This document shows positions 36,900 to 48,288 of a stretch of DNA of 64,000 bases, piece by piece; position 1 is the stretch's first letter, and each line of letters starts with the position of its first letter. The DNA comes from Spongiibacteraceae bacterium (GTDB lineage Bacteria > Pseudomonadota > Gammaproteobacteria > Pseudomonadales > Dasaniaceae). The position numbers and the translations under genes were made by a program. Under the pieces are notes generated by a model that did no database searches, was not told the origin of the DNA, and saw only the letters and a list, made by a program, of their open reading frames with translations. The stretch spans positions 1 through 64,000 of the forward strand of contig JANQLG010000043.1 of NCBI GenBank assembly GCA_028280715.1, given 5' to 3'.

Positions 36900-39176
36900 A
36901 TGGCAATTGATCTGGAACAGTTCCATCAAGTTTTCTTCGAGGAAAGCCTTGAAGGTCTAGAAGCCATGGAACATTCGCTGTTGGAGATTACACCTGACAA
37001 CGTCGATCCTGAAATCATTAACACCATATTCCGCGCAGCTCACTCAATCAAAGGCGGCAGCGGTACCTTTGGTTTCGAGCAAATAACAGACTTTACCCAC
37101 GTATTGGAAACACTACTGGATGAAGTGCGGGACGGCTCTCGCCAAATTACCGATCAAATCGTTGATCTGCTGTTAAAATCCTGCGATTGCCTGCGCACTA
37201 TGGTCAATCAATTACAGGCCAAACAACCAATCGATGATACTGAAGCTCGCCCACTGATTGCTGCTTTTGAGGCCATTCTGGCCGGCCAGGAAACCGCTAC
37301 TACTCCAACATCACCAAAAACTGCTGAACCCGCTACGACGGAATCAACACCAGCGACAACTGAGTCCTCCGCTACGATGAATGCTGAGGATTACAATGAT
37401 CTGGTAATGGCCTCGGTCAGCACGATGTTGAATGGTGACAACGAACCGGCAGGCCAGGCGGCCTCTGCAAGCCCAAGCGGCAATACTGATACCGATGGCC
37501 GCTGGAAAATACATTTTGTACCAGAACCACAAATTCTGTTAACCGGTAATGAACCCAACCGAATTTTTCGGGAACTGGCTTCACTGGGTAACTTATCCGT
37601 TGAAGCCGACACTTCAAAGCTACCCGATTTTGAAGACCTGGTAGTCGATGAATGCCATCTTAGCTGGACTCTGTGGATGGACGGAGAGGTCGACAAAGAT
37701 GATATTCTCGATGTTTTTGACTGGGTACTGGATGAATGCAAATTAGAGATTAGTCGTGAGGGCGAATCTGAACTCTCAGCAAGCACCACTACTGAACAAC
37801 CGGAGCCGGAATCACAACAGGAACCACAACAAGAGCAACAGCCATCTGAGCCTGCAGCAGTCACACCTGCTCCAGCAACTACAACTCAAGCAACTACACC
37901 TGCTCAAGCAACAACGGCAACTGATGCACAACAGACTGCACCCAGCACAGGCGCGTCTGCCTCGGCTTCAGCCAGCTCCATCCGGGTTGGCATCGATAAA
38001 GTCGACAGTCTGATCAATTTAGTGGGTGAACTGGTCATTACTCAATCCATGCTGTCGCAGTTGAGCAGCAATTTTGAAATGAGTGATATCGAACGCCTCA
38101 ATAATGGCCTTGAACAACTATTGCAGAACACTAAAGAGCTGCAAGAGAGCGTGATGCGCATTCGCATGTTGCCCATCAGCTTTGCTTTCAACCGCTTTCC
38201 TCGAATGATTCGCGACCTTGCAGCCAAAACTGGCAAGAAGGTAAACCTGATCGTCAATGGCGAACAGACTGAACTCGACAAAACGGTCATGGAACAAATT
38301 GGCGACCCGCTGGTTCACCTGGTGCGTAATGCTATCGACCACGGCATAGAACCTTCAGAAGAGCGCATCGCTCAGGGTAAACCGGAAGATGGCACTATCA
38401 CACTCGACGCCTATCACCGAGGTGGCAATATCGTAGTTGAGATCAGCGACGACGGCCGCGGCATCGACCCCGAAAAAATACGCACTAAAGCCATTGAAAA
38501 AGGCATTATTGGCGGTAACGAAGAGCTATCCAAAAGCCAGATTTACGACCTGCTTTTTGAACCGGGCTTTTCTACCGCCGCGGTAGTCAGCGATATTTCT
38601 GGCCGGGGTGTCGGCATGGATGTGGTACGTCGCAACATCAAGTCGCTGGGAGGCCGCATTGAGGTCGAATCCGAACTCGGCTCGGGCTCAGTATTCCGCG
38701 TTTACTTACCACTCACGCTGGCAATTCTCGATGGCCAACTAGTACGCGTAGGTGATCAAACCTACATTATCCCCTTGATCTCCATTGTCGAATCGTTACA
38801 AATCAAACCCGAACTGGTGAACCGTGCATCCGGCAATACTATCTTATACCGCCTGCGTGAAGACAATGTTCCTATCATTCCCATCTATCAGGAATTCAAT
38901 ATCGACGCTGATAACAAAGAGCTGGAGAACGGCCTGTTAGTTGTCGTTGAAAGTGCCGGCCAAAAAATCGGCCTACTGGTAGACGACTTACTCGCTCAGC
39001 AACAAGTCGTCATCAAGAGTTTAGAGAGCAACTACAAACGTGTTGAAGGCATTTCGGGCGCAACTATTTTAGGTGATGGTTCAGTATCACTCATTATCGA
39101 CATCCCAGGGCTAATCAATCGCGTTGCTGGCGGCAGCGACCCGATTAATCGCTCTAACCATACACAAGCAGCTTGA
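36900..39176 (+). CDS. cheA: chemotaxis histidine kinase CheA
   Basis: A 758-residue kinase. HPt with His48 (R-A-A-H-S-I-K-G-G); linker with a folded region around 195-290 (possibly P2-like) and a Gln/Pro/Thr-rich disordered stretch (about 295-355); dimerisation, ATPase (D-D-G-R-G-I-D, G-R-G-V-G-M-D-V-V) and a C-terminal CheW-like P5 domain. It autophosphorylates in response to the MCPs and passes phosphate to CheY and CheB. cheW follows after 11 bases. Confidence 0.95.
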   Translation: MAIDLEQFHQVFFEESLEGLEAMEHSLLEITPDNVDPEIINTIFRAAHSIKGGSGTFGFEQITDFTHVLETLLDEVRDGSRQITDQIVDLLLKSCDCLRTMVNQLQAKQPIDDTEARPLIAAFEAILAGQETATTPTSPKTAEPATTESTPATTESSATMNAEDYNDLVMASVSTMLNGDNEPAGQAASASPSGNTDTDGRWKIHFVPEPQILLTGNEPNRIFRELASLGNLSVEADTSKLPDFEDLVVDECHLSWTLWMDGEVDKDDILDVFDWVLDECKLEISREGESELSASTTTEQPEPESQQEPQQEQQPSEPAAVTPAPATTTQATTPAQATTATDAQQTAPSTGASASASASSIRVGIDKVDSLINLVGELVITQSMLSQLSSNFEMSDIERLNNGLEQLLQNTKELQESVMRIRMLPISFAFNRFPRMIRDLAAKTGKKVNLIVNGEQTELDKTVMEQIGDPLVHLVRNAIDHGIEPSEERIAQGKPEDGTITLDAYHRGGNIVVEISDDGRGIDPEKIRTKAIEKGIIGGNEELSKSQIYDLLFEPGFSTAAVVSDISGRGVGMDVVRRNIKSLGGRIEVESELGSGSVFRVYLPLTLAILDGQLVRVGDQTYIIPLISIVESLQIKPELVNRASGNTILYRLREDNVPIIPIYQEFNIDADNKELENGLLVVVESAGQKIGLLVDDLLAQQQVVIKSLESNYKRVEGISGATILGDGSVSLIIDIPGLINRVAGGSDPINRSNHTQAA

Positions 39177-39187
39177 GGTAACTCATT

Positions 39188-39709
39188 GTGGAACTACAAG
39201 ACCTCAGTGAATTTATTCCGGTAGCCGGTGAAACCAATCTGGAAGGTATTAATTTTATCTCCAACGGAGAGCAATACCTGACCTTCTGCCTGGATTCAGA
39301 ACAATACGGCGTTGATATTCTCAGCGTGAAAGAAATTCGCGGCTGGGAATTGCCGACACTGATACCGAACTCACCGCATTATGTAAAAGGCGTCATCAAT
39401 ATCCGCGGCATGATTATTCCTATTATTGATTTACGCATTCGATTCGGCATCGGCAAAATCGATTACACGCCGGCTACTGTTGTTATCGTGCTGAGTGTCG
39501 AAAATGCTGAGCGGCAATACATGATGGGGTTTGTTGTCGATGCGGTATCGGACGTACTGAACGCTGAAGGAGAAGACATCAAACCAGCGCCTTTTGTTGC
39601 CGGCAGTATTCCGCGCGATTTAGTGAAAGGATTAGTCAACGTTCAGAACGATGCCGTCACCCTTTTGAATGTAGAACAACTACTCACGCTGGAGGAAGTC
39701 AATGGCTGA
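39188..39709 (+). CDS. cheW: chemotaxis coupling protein CheW (1)
   Basis: A 173-residue CheW with the hallmark V-K-E-I-R, P-x-x-V-K-G-V-I-N-I-R-G and V-D-A-V-S-D-V segments. Start is GTG with a TTGAGGTAA ribosome site overlapping the cheA stop. It shares its end with the second cheW by 8 bases. Confidence 0.92.
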   Translation: MELQDLSEFIPVAGETNLEGINFISNGEQYLTFCLDSEQYGVDILSVKEIRGWELPTLIPNSPHYVKGVINIRGMIIPIIDLRIRFGIGKIDYTPATVVIVLSVENAERQYMMGFVVDAVSDVLNAEGEDIKPAPFVAGSIPRDLVKGLVNVQNDAVTLLNVEQLLTLEEVNG

Positions 39710-40220
39710 ACCCGCGTTAATCGATGAACAGGAATATCTCACCTTCGTGATCGAGAACGAAGAATTCGGCGTAGATATATTATCGGTACAGGAAATTCGT
39801 GTCTGGTCTTCGGTAACAGAAATCCCCAACACGCCCGACTATCTAAAAGGTGTCATTAATCTTCGTGGCATTATTGTGCCCATTGTCGACCTGCGCCAGC
39901 GTTTTAACAAATCTTCAACCAAATACGATGCCACGACTGTCGTCATCGTGTTACAAGCCGCAATGAGCGGTGGCAAAAGCCCAATCGGTATTGTTGTTGA
40001 TGCAGTGTCTGATGTGTACAAAGTTGAACCTGAAGCGATCAAGAAAACGCCCAATTTTGGCAGTCACATCGACAGCCGTTTTATCAAAGGCATGGCCACA
40101 ATAGCCAAAAAAATTATCATCTTGCTCGATACAGAAAAACTGTTAGATGTAGAACAACTGTTTCATCACGCCGATTTTGCAGACATATCGGCAGGGAAGC
40201 TAACAGAGTCTGAGGTGTAA
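39702..40220 (+). CDS. cheW: chemotaxis coupling protein CheW (2)
   Basis: A 172-residue second CheW ([25 protein letters not shown]). The two differ clearly in sequence, so they may couple different receptors. It overlaps the first cheW by 8 bases and lies 4 bases before the globin MCP. Confidence 0.92.
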   Translation: MAEPALIDEQEYLTFVIENEEFGVDILSVQEIRVWSSVTEIPNTPDYLKGVINLRGIIVPIVDLRQRFNKSSTKYDATTVVIVLQAAMSGGKSPIGIVVDAVSDVYKVEPEAIKKTPNFGSHIDSRFIKGMATIAKKIIILLDTEKLLDVEQLFHHADFADISAGKLTESEV

Positions 40221-40224
40221 CTAT

Positions 40225-42408
40225 ATGACTGCAACCACGGGTTTATCGACGGAAAGCATACAACATGTGCGCGATAGCTGGGCCAAAGTATCACCTGATG
40301 CTGAAGCCGTTGCCGAGTTGTTTTATGGCAACTTATTTGAAGCCAATCCGTCCCTGCAACACCTGTTTAAAGGCGATATGGCAGAACAGGGAAAAAAACT
40401 TATGGCGATGATAGATGGCGCCGTAAGCCTGCTGGATAAACCGGACAAATTATTACCCGTACTGACTACTCTTGGTCAGCGCCATGTTGAATACGGTACC
40501 GAACCTCAACATTATGATCAGGTGGGCCAAGCACTGATTAAAACACTGGCTATGGGTTTAGGCGATGCTTTTACCAGCGAAGTAGAATCAGCCTGGCTAG
40601 AAACTTTTAATATTATCGCATCAGTAATGAGGCAAACTGATAACAACACACAATCGATTACTGAAACCAACACTAACCAACTGCATTTCTTGTCGTCAAT
40701 GATCGATTCTATCCGCACGGCGGTTATGGTTGTGGATAAAGATTTGATCATTACCTATGCCAATCAGGGTACCATGCGACTGCTGCAAGATAATGTGAAT
40801 GTATTCAAAGAGGCTTATCCGGGATTTGATATCGATAACATCATAGGTGGCTGCATTGATGCCTTCCACAAAAATCCCGAACATCAACGTCGCTTACTCG
40901 CTGATCCCAACAACTTGCCTCACACAGCTGAAATCAGAGTAGGACCGCTGGCATTCAGTCTCTACATAAGCGCCATGTACGACAGCAATGGACAGCATAC
41001 TGGCAGTATTCTGGAATGGGCTGACATTACCAAAGAAAAAGATAAATATGCTGATTTCTCTGGCCAGCTGGATGCCATCAGCAAATCACAAGCAGTGATT
41101 GAGTTTAATATGGATGGCACCATCATCACGGCCAACGATAACTTTCTTAACGCTATGGGTTACACACTGGACGAAATTAAAGGCCAGCATCATTCCATTT
41201 TTACTGAGCCCAACTACAAAACGAGCGTCGAATATCGCCAATTTTGGGAGAAGCTCAATCGCGGTGAATTTGATGCCGGCGAATACAAACGTCTTGGCAA
41301 AAATGGTAAAGAAATCTGGATACAAGCCTCCTACAATCCTATTTTTGATTTAAATGGCATTCCCTACAAAGTCGTAAAATACGCATCTGATATCACTGGC
41401 CGCAAGCAAGCTATTGCATATATTAAAGAGTCACTGGTATCTATGTCGGCAGGAGATCTCACCAACAATATTGAAATTCAGCTAGAAGGCGAATTCCAAG
41501 TTTTGGGCGACGCGATGAACTCCCTGATTGAAAACCTGAACAATATGGTAGAAGAAATCAGGAACGGTTCTAACAATGTATTTAGCGCGGCTAGAGAAAT
41601 TGCCCAAGGCAATAGCGATCTCAGCACACGTACAGAAGCACAGGCTTCCAGTCTGGAAGAAACCGCTTCAGCGATGGAAGAGCTGACGACTACCGTGAAA
41701 CAAAATGCTGACAACGCTACCGAGGCTACCAAACTTACTTGCAGTGCCGTGAAGAAAGCCAGCAACGGAGGCGAAGTCGTTAGCAGTGCGGTAACTGCCA
41801 TGGAAAACATTAATAGCTCCAGCAAGAAAATTGCAGACATTATTAGCGTCATTGATGAAATTGCTTTCCAAACCAATTTGTTGGCACTGAACGCCGCCGT
41901 TGAAGCAGCCAGAGCAGGTGAGCAAGGTCGAGGTTTTGCGGTAGTAGCAGCCGAAGTTCGTAACCTGGCAGGCAGAAGTGCTGCAGCCGCTAAAGAAATT
42001 AAAGGGCTGATTAACGATAGTGTTGAAGCCGTCGACAAAGGAACCAAACTGGTCGACGAAACAGGTCAAACTTTCCAAGAACTTATCGAAGCTGTTAATG
42101 AAGTGGAGAAAATGGTATCTGACATAGACAGCGCCAGTAGTGAGCAGGCTGCCGGTATAACTGAAGTCAGTCAGGCTGTCGCGCAAATGGACGAAATGAC
42201 TCAGCAAAATGCAGCACTGGTAGAAGAAGCTTCAGCCTCCAGTAAATCAATGGAAGAACAGTCACAAAGCCTGCTGGAACAAGTTAGCTTCTTTAAAACA
42301 TCAGATCAAGGCGGAGCCAGTGTCACCAACATTAGCAGCTCCAGAACTCAACCATCGCCATCCCGTAAAGTGGCTAGCGCAGCAGATGATGAATGGAAAG
42401 AGTTTTGA
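40225..42408 (+). CDS. soluble globin-PAS-PAS-HAMP chemoreceptor
   Basis: A 727-residue MCP with no membrane helix. Order: globin of flavohaemoglobin/Vgb type (residues 1-140; CD1 Phe48, E7 Gln55, proximal His87 in Q-R-H-V); two PAS-like domains (about 155-270 and 280-390, the second [11 protein letters not shown]); HAMP (about 390-445); MCP signalling domain with tip [13 protein letters not shown]. The end is E-W-K-E-F, a W-x-x-F pentapeptide for CheR/CheB docking. Probably a haem-based oxygen or NO sensor feeding CheA in the cytosol; the ligand is inferred. P. aeruginosa Aer2 is a similar soluble haem MCP, but its sensor is PAS. Confidence 0.9.
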   Translation: MTATTGLSTESIQHVRDSWAKVSPDAEAVAELFYGNLFEANPSLQHLFKGDMAEQGKKLMAMIDGAVSLLDKPDKLLPVLTTLGQRHVEYGTEPQHYDQVGQALIKTLAMGLGDAFTSEVESAWLETFNIIASVMRQTDNNTQSITETNTNQLHFLSSMIDSIRTAVMVVDKDLIITYANQGTMRLLQDNVNVFKEAYPGFDIDNIIGGCIDAFHKNPEHQRRLLADPNNLPHTAEIRVGPLAFSLYISAMYDSNGQHTGSILEWADITKEKDKYADFSGQLDAISKSQAVIEFNMDGTIITANDNFLNAMGYTLDEIKGQHHSIFTEPNYKTSVEYRQFWEKLNRGEFDAGEYKRLGKNGKEIWIQASYNPIFDLNGIPYKVVKYASDITGRKQAIAYIKESLVSMSAGDLTNNIEIQLEGEFQVLGDAMNSLIENLNNMVEEIRNGSNNVFSAAREIAQGNSDLSTRTEAQASSLEETASAMEELTTTVKQNADNATEATKLTCSAVKKASNGGEVVSSAVTAMENINSSSKKIADIISVIDEIAFQTNLLALNAAVEAARAGEQGRGFAVVAAEVRNLAGRSAAAAKEIKGLINDSVEAVDKGTKLVDETGQTFQELIEAVNEVEKMVSDIDSASSEQAAGITEVSQAVAQMDEMTQQNAALVEEASASSKSMEEQSQSLLEQVSFFKTSDQGGASVTNISSSRTQPSPSRKVASAADDEWKEF

Positions 42409-43274
42409 ATTCATCAGAGGCAGTATCAAGCAGGCAGGAGAAGCACACTCTTACCGATAAAGAGTTCCGGTTTTTATGCCAGCTGGTCTACAAATCCAGC
42501 GGCATAGTGCTAGATGAACGCAAACGCGAGATGGTTTATCGCCGCCTAATGCGTAGAACTCGTGAATTAAAAGTCGCCAGCTTTACAGAATATTGTCAGC
42601 TACTGAAAGACAACCACAACGCTGAAGTTGATAATTTTATCAACGCTATCACTACCAACCTAACGAGTTTCTTCAGGGAGAAACATCACTTCGACTATCT
42701 CGAACAAGAGTTTTTGCCTTCTGTGTTGAATAAACATCGACGCAGTGATGACAGCAAGCGTTTGCGAATCTGGTCGGCCGCTTGTTCAACTGGTGAAGAA
42801 CCCTACAGCATAGCTATATCATTACTATCAGTTCTGGGGAACAATTCTCGATCCTGGGACGCCAAAATATTAGCCACAGATATTGATTCAAATGTCGTGG
42901 CAACGGCACAGTCTGGCGTCTATGTCGATGACCGTATCAGTGATCTTGACAAAACACTCGCGCAAAAGTGGTTTGTGAAAGGCACAGGCAACAATGAAGG
43001 CTTTATCAGAACTCATCAGAATTTACAGGATATTATTACCTTTAAACAACTCAACATACTGCATGATTGGCCAATGAGTGGCCCCTTTGATGTTATCTTT
43101 TGCAGAAATGTCATGATTTATTTTGACAAAGAAACCCAAAACCGACTACTACCCCGCTTCTACGACATACTCACACCCGGCGGCATATTATTCCTGGGGC
43201 ATAGCGAAAGTATTCAAAAAGATAGTATAAATTTTGAATTTAAAGGCAAAACCATTTTTAGAAAACCACTGTAA
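42393..43274 (+). CDS. cheR: chemotaxis methyltransferase CheR
   Basis: A 293-residue MCP glutamate methyltransferase using SAM. It has the N-terminal helical domain (F-R-F-L-C-Q-L-V-Y), the SAM site ([13 protein letters not shown]), and F-C-R-N-V-M-I-Y-F. The ATG at 42393 overlaps the MCP gene by 16 bases; a TTG at 42405 is also possible. Confidence 0.93.
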   Translation: MERVLNSSEAVSSRQEKHTLTDKEFRFLCQLVYKSSGIVLDERKREMVYRRLMRRTRELKVASFTEYCQLLKDNHNAEVDNFINAITTNLTSFFREKHHFDYLEQEFLPSVLNKHRRSDDSKRLRIWSAACSTGEEPYSIAISLLSVLGNNSRSWDAKILATDIDSNVVATAQSGVYVDDRISDLDKTLAQKWFVKGTGNNEGFIRTHQNLQDIITFKQLNILHDWPMSGPFDVIFCRNVMIYFDKETQNRLLPRFYDILTPGGILFLGHSESIQKDSINFEFKGKTIFRKPL

Positions 43275-43299
43275 ACCCTGCTATTGGAAGTTACTAACT

Positions 43300-43956
43300 G
43301 TGAAGAATCCATCGGGTAACCGCCTTACAAAACCACCATTGCCAGCTTGCCTGCCGGGTTTTGAACACGTCAATCGATTTTGGGATAACCAACGCAAAAC
43401 CTATGTAGCCAAAATTTTGCCTGGGGAATTTTACGTAACTCGCGGTAATGAATCTGTTGCCACCACATTAGGCTCCTGTGTATCTGCTTGTATACGAGAT
43501 AGGAAAATAGGCATTGGCGGCATGAATCACTTTATGTTGCCGTTAACTGCGCAGGAAAGCGACAAAGTTCGCTGGGGCAACGAGGTTAGCGACGCCACTC
43601 GTTATGGCAATTATGCAATGGAACACCTCATTAATGAAATTATCAAGCACGGTGGGATAAGAAAAAATCTGGAAGCCAAAGTTTTTGGCGGCGGCAAAAT
43701 TTTAAGGCAAGCCAATGACATCGGCACCAAGAATGCAGACTTTGTAATTGATTATCTTGCTACTGAAAACATTCCAATCATTGCCAGCGACCTAAAAGAT
43801 ACCGTGCCACGAAAAGTTATTTATACGCCGGTAACGGGCCAGGCTTTTATTAAACAACTACAATCTCTACATAATGACACTATCGCAACACGCGAGAAAG
43901 ATTATCGCGATACGATTGAGCACAAACCAGTTGAAGGCGATATAGAATTGTTCTGA
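43300..43956 (+). CDS. cheD: chemoreceptor glutamine deamidase CheD
   Basis: A 218-residue deamidase acting on MCP Gln residues. The catalytic Cys is in G-S-C-V-S-A and the His in M-N-H-F-M-L-P. The frame is open from 43234, inside cheR, but GTG at 43300 has a GGAAG ribosome site and gives normal length, so I chose it. It ends E-G-D-I-E-L-F, shared with two other proteins of the cluster. Confidence 0.9.
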   Translation: MKNPSGNRLTKPPLPACLPGFEHVNRFWDNQRKTYVAKILPGEFYVTRGNESVATTLGSCVSACIRDRKIGIGGMNHFMLPLTAQESDKVRWGNEVSDATRYGNYAMEHLINEIIKHGGIRKNLEAKVFGGGKILRQANDIGTKNADFVIDYLATENIPIIASDLKDTVPRKVIYTPVTGQAFIKQLQSLHNDTIATREKDYRDTIEHKPVEGDIELF

Positions 43957-43998
43957 GAAAATCAGTAAAGCACCGTTAACAAGACGGACAGGGAACTT

Positions 43999-45057
43999 AT
44001 GAGAAAGCCAATAAAAGTGCTTGTAGTAGATGATTCGGAGCTGATCAGAACACTACTGACTGAAATTCTAAACACCGACCCTAACATTGAAGTAATAGGT
44101 ACTGCTTCTGATCCTTTTGATGCTCGGGAAAAAATCAAGCAACTTAATCCTGATGTCTTAACACTGGATATTGAAATGCCTCGCATGGACGGCATTACTT
44201 TTCTTGGTAACTTAATGCGCCTGCGGCCCACCCCTGTTGTCATGATTTCCACCCTCACTGAGAAAGGCACAGATTCGACGATGCAGGCACTGGAATTGGG
44301 CGCCATAGATTATGTTGCAAAACCTAAACTTGGCGTTAGTAGTGAACTACCAAAACTGTCGAAAGAAATTATTGCAAAGGTAAAACTGGCGTCCCGAGCA
44401 AACATTTCGGCACTAGAGCACAACATTAAGCAGGAACAGTTTTCAAAACCAATTAGTATTCGGCCCAACCAAAAACTCGCTGACAACATTAAAATCATTG
44501 CCATAGGTGCTTCAACCGGAGGTACAGAAGCGATTAAAGAAGTACTTACTTCGCTACCAGTCAATATGCCGCCTATTGTTATTGCCCAACATATGCCAGC
44601 AGGCTTCACAAAATCCTTCGCTAAGCGTCTCGACAAATTATTACCCTTTACTGTCGAAGAATTTATCGAAGGCAAACGCCCGCTTAAAAACAATCATGTC
44701 TATATCGCCAATGGCAACGAACATCTGATTGTACGAAAAAGGGGCGATCAATTATTTGGTGCCTGCGAGGATTCCGAGCCGGTAAATCGACACAAACCTT
44801 CGGTAGATCGTTTATTTATCTCCATTACTGAGAGCTGTACTAATGATGCCATAGCCCTCCTACTTACCGGCATGGGTATTGATGGCGCCAACGGCATGGC
44901 TGAAATTCGAAAACAAGGCTCTATCACTATTGCCCAGGATGAAAAATCATCTGTTGTTTGGGGTATGCCGAAAGCGGCAGTAGAGCGAAATGCAGCAACC
45001 GAAGTCTTGGCATTGAAAAAAATTGGTCGCCGCTTAACGGAACTCTGTTACAACTAA
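43999..45057 (+). CDS. cheB: chemotaxis methylesterase CheB
   Basis: A 352-residue protein: receiver with acceptor Asp57 (L-T-L-D-I-E-M-P), then methylesterase with the G-A-S-T-G-G Ser, the A-Q-H-M-P His and the [10 protein letters not shown] Asp. Phosphorylated CheB removes methyl groups from MCPs. It is preceded by a TAATG-like gap of 42 bases from cheD. Confidence 0.95.
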   Translation: MRKPIKVLVVDDSELIRTLLTEILNTDPNIEVIGTASDPFDAREKIKQLNPDVLTLDIEMPRMDGITFLGNLMRLRPTPVVMISTLTEKGTDSTMQALELGAIDYVAKPKLGVSSELPKLSKEIIAKVKLASRANISALEHNIKQEQFSKPISIRPNQKLADNIKIIAIGASTGGTEAIKEVLTSLPVNMPPIVIAQHMPAGFTKSFAKRLDKLLPFTVEEFIEGKRPLKNNHVYIANGNEHLIVRKRGDQLFGACEDSEPVNRHKPSVDRLFISITESCTNDAIALLLTGMGIDGANGMAEIRKQGSITIAQDEKSSVVWGMPKAAVERNAATEVLALKKIGRRLTELCYN

Positions 45058-45083
45058 CTATTAATTTAAGGAAACAAATCACC

Positions 45084-46280
45084 ATGTTAAATACTGTTAA
45101 TAGTTTCCGGGCAGCTTTAGTGTTGAGCACTATTGGGCTGCTGGCAATAGTTTTTTTTGATCAGAAAGCAGTCATTATTTTATCTTTTATTAGCGTCGTC
45201 TTACTCTGGTCGGTTATTGCTTTTCAATCAATTGATAACCCTTCAACAAATAGCTATACAGGTGAACCGGCTATCAATCATGAAACCAATTTAAAAATTA
45301 ATAATATCGGCTCTGAACTTAGCGGCATATTAACAGAGGAGACAACTGATATTCACAATGATATGGAGAAAGTGAAAACATTACTTAATGAAGCAGTAGA
45401 ACAGCTTCAGCACAGTTTTCAGGAAGTGATGAACAACACCAACATCCAAACAGAACTGACTACAAACTTACTACATGATTTATATGGCAGCAATGACACC
45501 AATAAGGATTCTCAGCTTTCGACTATTACCCAAGCAATCAACTTTTCTGAGGAAGCTATCCAACACTTTGTCGACATGCTAGTAGAAATCAGCGACAAAT
45601 CCGTATTAGCGGTTCACAGTATTAATGAACTATCGGAGCATATGGAAGGCATGTTCTCCATTCTTGATGACATTCAAAAACTATCAGATCAAACCAACTT
45701 ATTAGCACTTAATGCAGCAATCGAAGCAGCACGGGCAGGAGAAGTTGGCCGAGGATTTGCTGTAGTTGCCGATGAAGTGCGCACCTTATCAATAGGGTCT
45801 TCTACACTTAACGAACAAATAAGAGAAAAAGTTCAGGAGTCCAAGAACAAAATTAGTAACACTCACTCGGTAATAACGGACATTGCAAAGATGGACATGA
45901 GCACTGCTATTGAGAACAAAAGCAATATCGATAAAACTCTTTCGGAATTTCAATCCATCAGTGAACATACTAATCAACTAGCATCAAAAATAGGGAAAAC
46001 CACTTCAGTCATCAATGAAGAAATCAACCATTCGATTAGAGCTTTGCAATTTGAAGACATTATCAATCAACTCTCATCAAGCATTCAGTTAAAGTTAGAT
46101 CACATCAACCAAGTAGGACAAACGACCTTCCCTACAGATTCAGAACCTCACACCATCAATGAAAGGATTGAAGAGGCATCAGAAACACTCACCAAGATGC
46201 GTAACGACTTTAAGAATCAGAACGTAAGCCAAGTAGTTTTACAATCTTCAATGGAAGAAGGCGACGTTGAGCTCTTTTAA
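45084..46280 (+). CDS. membrane-anchored methyl-accepting chemotaxis protein
   Basis: A 398-residue MCP. A short N-terminal hairpin of two helices (about residues 10-45) anchors it; there is almost no periplasmic domain, so the sensor may be cytosolic or membrane-borne. The tip is [16 protein letters not shown]. It ends E-E-G-D-V-E-L-F. The open frame reaches back to 44958, inside cheB, but ATG at 45084 follows a TAAGGAAA ribosome site, so I used that. Confidence 0.88.
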   Translation: MLNTVNSFRAALVLSTIGLLAIVFFDQKAVIILSFISVVLLWSVIAFQSIDNPSTNSYTGEPAINHETNLKINNIGSELSGILTEETTDIHNDMEKVKTLLNEAVEQLQHSFQEVMNNTNIQTELTTNLLHDLYGSNDTNKDSQLSTITQAINFSEEAIQHFVDMLVEISDKSVLAVHSINELSEHMEGMFSILDDIQKLSDQTNLLALNAAIEAARAGEVGRGFAVVADEVRTLSIGSSTLNEQIREKVQESKNKISNTHSVITDIAKMDMSTAIENKSNIDKTLSEFQSISEHTNQLASKIGKTTSVINEEINHSIRALQFEDIINQLSSSIQLKLDHINQVGQTTFPTDSEPHTINERIEEASETLTKMRNDFKNQNVSQVVLQSSMEEGDVELF

Positions 46281-46318
46281 AAAATCAACAGGAATAATCA
46301 TATTAAGGAACTAGCGCC

Positions 46319-46609
46319 ATGTCTTTTAACACATCTCTCAAAGACAATATTCTTACTATCACACTAGGTAATAAGTTTGATTTTGACTCTATTGAAGACT
46401 TCCAAAAAACCTATATAGACAGCAATGCTAAAGAATACACTATCGACTTTCGCAATACTGAATATATGGATAGTTCAGGTTTAGGAATGTTATTAAACAT
46501 GAAACGAAAGCTAGGCGAAAATATAAGTATAACTTTGACAAACTGCAGACCACAGATAAAAAAAGTACTGGTTATTTCACGCTTTGAACAAAAATTCAAG
46601 CTTGCCTGA
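46319..46609 (+). CDS. anti-anti-sigma-like STAS protein (HsbA-like)
   Basis: A 96-residue STAS protein with the canonical phosphorylation motif D-S-S-G-L-G (Ser52/53), so it is probably a switchable partner protein. It lies 2 bases before a REC-PP2C-HATPase gene, the arrangement of HsbA with HsbR in Pseudomonas. Role inferred: its phosphorylation is set by that partner and couples to a diguanylate cyclase or sigma pathway. Confidence 0.85.
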   Translation: MSFNTSLKDNILTITLGNKFDFDSIEDFQKTYIDSNAKEYTIDFRNTEYMDSSGLGMLLNMKRKLGENISITLTNCRPQIKKVLVISRFEQKFKLA

Positions 46610-46611
46610 TA

Positions 46612-48288
46612 ATGAAAATTCTTGTCACTGAAGATAGTGCGTCTATGCGCGGTCTTATTGCTAACGTCATACGAGACATGGGCCATGAGGCATTAGAAGC
46701 CGACTCTGGAGAACAGGCTTTGTCATTATTCCTAAAACAGGAGGTAGCTCCTGATATTGCTATTTTGGATGTCGAACTAGTTGATATTGATGGTTTCGAA
46801 ACAGCTTATAAATTAAAGGGATTAGTTGACACGTTACATTTTCCGATCATCTTCCTTACAGGTTCTCAGAAAAAAAACATCATCAGAAAATGCCTATCAG
46901 TTGGTGACGATTATATTAAAAAGCCCTTTCAGGTGGAAAATCTTATAGCCAGAATCGACGCTCACTTAAGAGTAAGTAAAAACTATAAGCAGTTAGAAAG
47001 CTTACACCGTGAATTGAAGCACTATAGAAATGCTGTTGCTCGCGAACATGACATAGTAAAGAATATTTTTACCAACCATATTTCAAAAAACATCACCAAG
47101 GCAGACAACTTGCAGTATCACATATCATCTGTCTCAGTATTTAACGGCGATGTTCTTTTAGCAGAAACTGGCCCGACAGGAAATCTATATGTTCTTATAG
47201 GTGACGTTACCGGCCACGGATTACCAGCGGCTGTAGGTGCCATTCCTGTATTTTCTAATTTTCAGACTATGGTCAAAAAGGGGCTGAGCATTGGCACTAT
47301 CGCTGCCGAAATTAACAGCTCGCTCAGACGACTATTACCTGACCACATGATGATGGCAGCCACACTTATTGAACTAAATTCATCGGCAACTAGCCTCAAT
47401 ATTTGGGCAGGCGGAATGCCCGCATTGTTAATAGAAGATGGAAAGGGCAATATCAGGAAAACCGTTTCATCTATGCACTACCCTCTATCGACAATGGAGC
47501 CGGAAGAATTTAAACAAGATATTGATATTTATGAAGTACAAGAAGGCGAGCGCGTCTATTTATTTACAGACGGCTTAGAAGAAGCCCGAAACAAATCCGA
47601 ACAAATGTTCACAGAAGAAAGATTGCATAACCTTTTTAATGGCAAAACAAAAAACATGTTCGATCATATTATTTATGAACTTGAACAATTTACCAAAGGA
47701 TCAGAACAAGACGATGATATCACCCTGGTTGAAATAACCTGTAAGCCTAATGATGTTCTGGAAGAACCTGAGCAAGAAAAATCTGATGTTATACCTGTGC
47801 CATGGAAAATCGAACTTCATCTGACCGAAGAGCACTTCAGAGACACAGATCCCATTCCTCAAATAATTTTGTTATTAGGCAAGGTATCTGGCATTGATGT
47901 CCACCAGGACTATCTTTCGACAATATTATCGGAGTTATACAGCAACGCTCTTGAACATGGTTTATTGCAACTAGATTCTGCCATCAAAGATACTGATGAT
48001 GGTTTTATTGAGTATTACATGCAACGCTCAGAGAAACTATCTCAACTAAAGGATGCCTCCATCGATATAATGATTGATTATCAGCCCACCAATACATCAA
48101 GAGATGTTTCAATTACCATTACCGATTCAGGAACAGGATTTGATTTTGAAGGTGTAAATGACAAAGACGACTCCAACGCTTTTGGTCGTGGCATAGATAT
48201 TATTAGAACGCTATGTAAATCTGTCGAATATTCCAATGGCGGACGCACGGTAACAGCTATCTATAGCACTGAGAAAAAACCTGTTTAA
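46612..48288 (+). CDS. REC-PP2C-HATPase partner-switching regulator (HsbR-like)
   Basis: A 558-residue cytosolic protein with three parts: receiver (Asp53 in A-I-L-D-V-E-L), PP2C-type phosphatase (about 180-370; I-G-D-V-T-G-H-G-L, F-T-D-G-L-E-E), and a C-terminal RsbW-like HATPase (about 405-555; L-S-E-L-Y-S-N-A-L-E-H-G, F-G-R-G-I-D-I-I). It should both phosphorylate and dephosphorylate the upstream STAS protein. The architecture matches P. aeruginosa HsbR and Shewanella CrsR. It may be fed by CheA; this is inference. Confidence 0.88.
   Translation: MKILVTEDSASMRGLIANVIRDMGHEALEADSGEQALSLFLKQEVAPDIAILDVELVDIDGFETAYKLKGLVDTLHFPIIFLTGSQKKNIIRKCLSVGDDYIKKPFQVENLIARIDAHLRVSKNYKQLESLHRELKHYRNAVAREHDIVKNIFTNHISKNITKADNLQYHISSVSVFNGDVLLAETGPTGNLYVLIGDVTGHGLPAAVGAIPVFSNFQTMVKKGLSIGTIAAEINSSLRRLLPDHMMMAATLIELNSSATSLNIWAGGMPALLIEDGKGNIRKTVSSMHYPLSTMEPEEFKQDIDIYEVQEGERVYLFTDGLEEARNKSEQMFTEERLHNLFNGKTKNMFDHIIYELEQFTKGSEQDDDITLVEITCKPNDVLEEPEQEKSDVIPVPWKIELHLTEEHFRDTDPIPQIILLLGKVSGIDVHQDYLSTILSELYSNALEHGLLQLDSAIKDTDDGFIEYYMQRSEKLSQLKDASIDIMIDYQPTNTSRDVSITITDSGTGFDFEGVNDKDDSNAFGRGIDIIRTLCKSVEYSNGGRTVTAIYSTEKKPV

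Noticed and set aside
37756-38013. Gln/Leu-rich frame inside cheA
   Set aside because: It is an alternative frame of the low-complexity linker between the CheA domains.
41478-42047. Antisense open frame in the globin MCP
   Set aside because: It mirrors the repetitive helical MCP codons and has no independent evidence.
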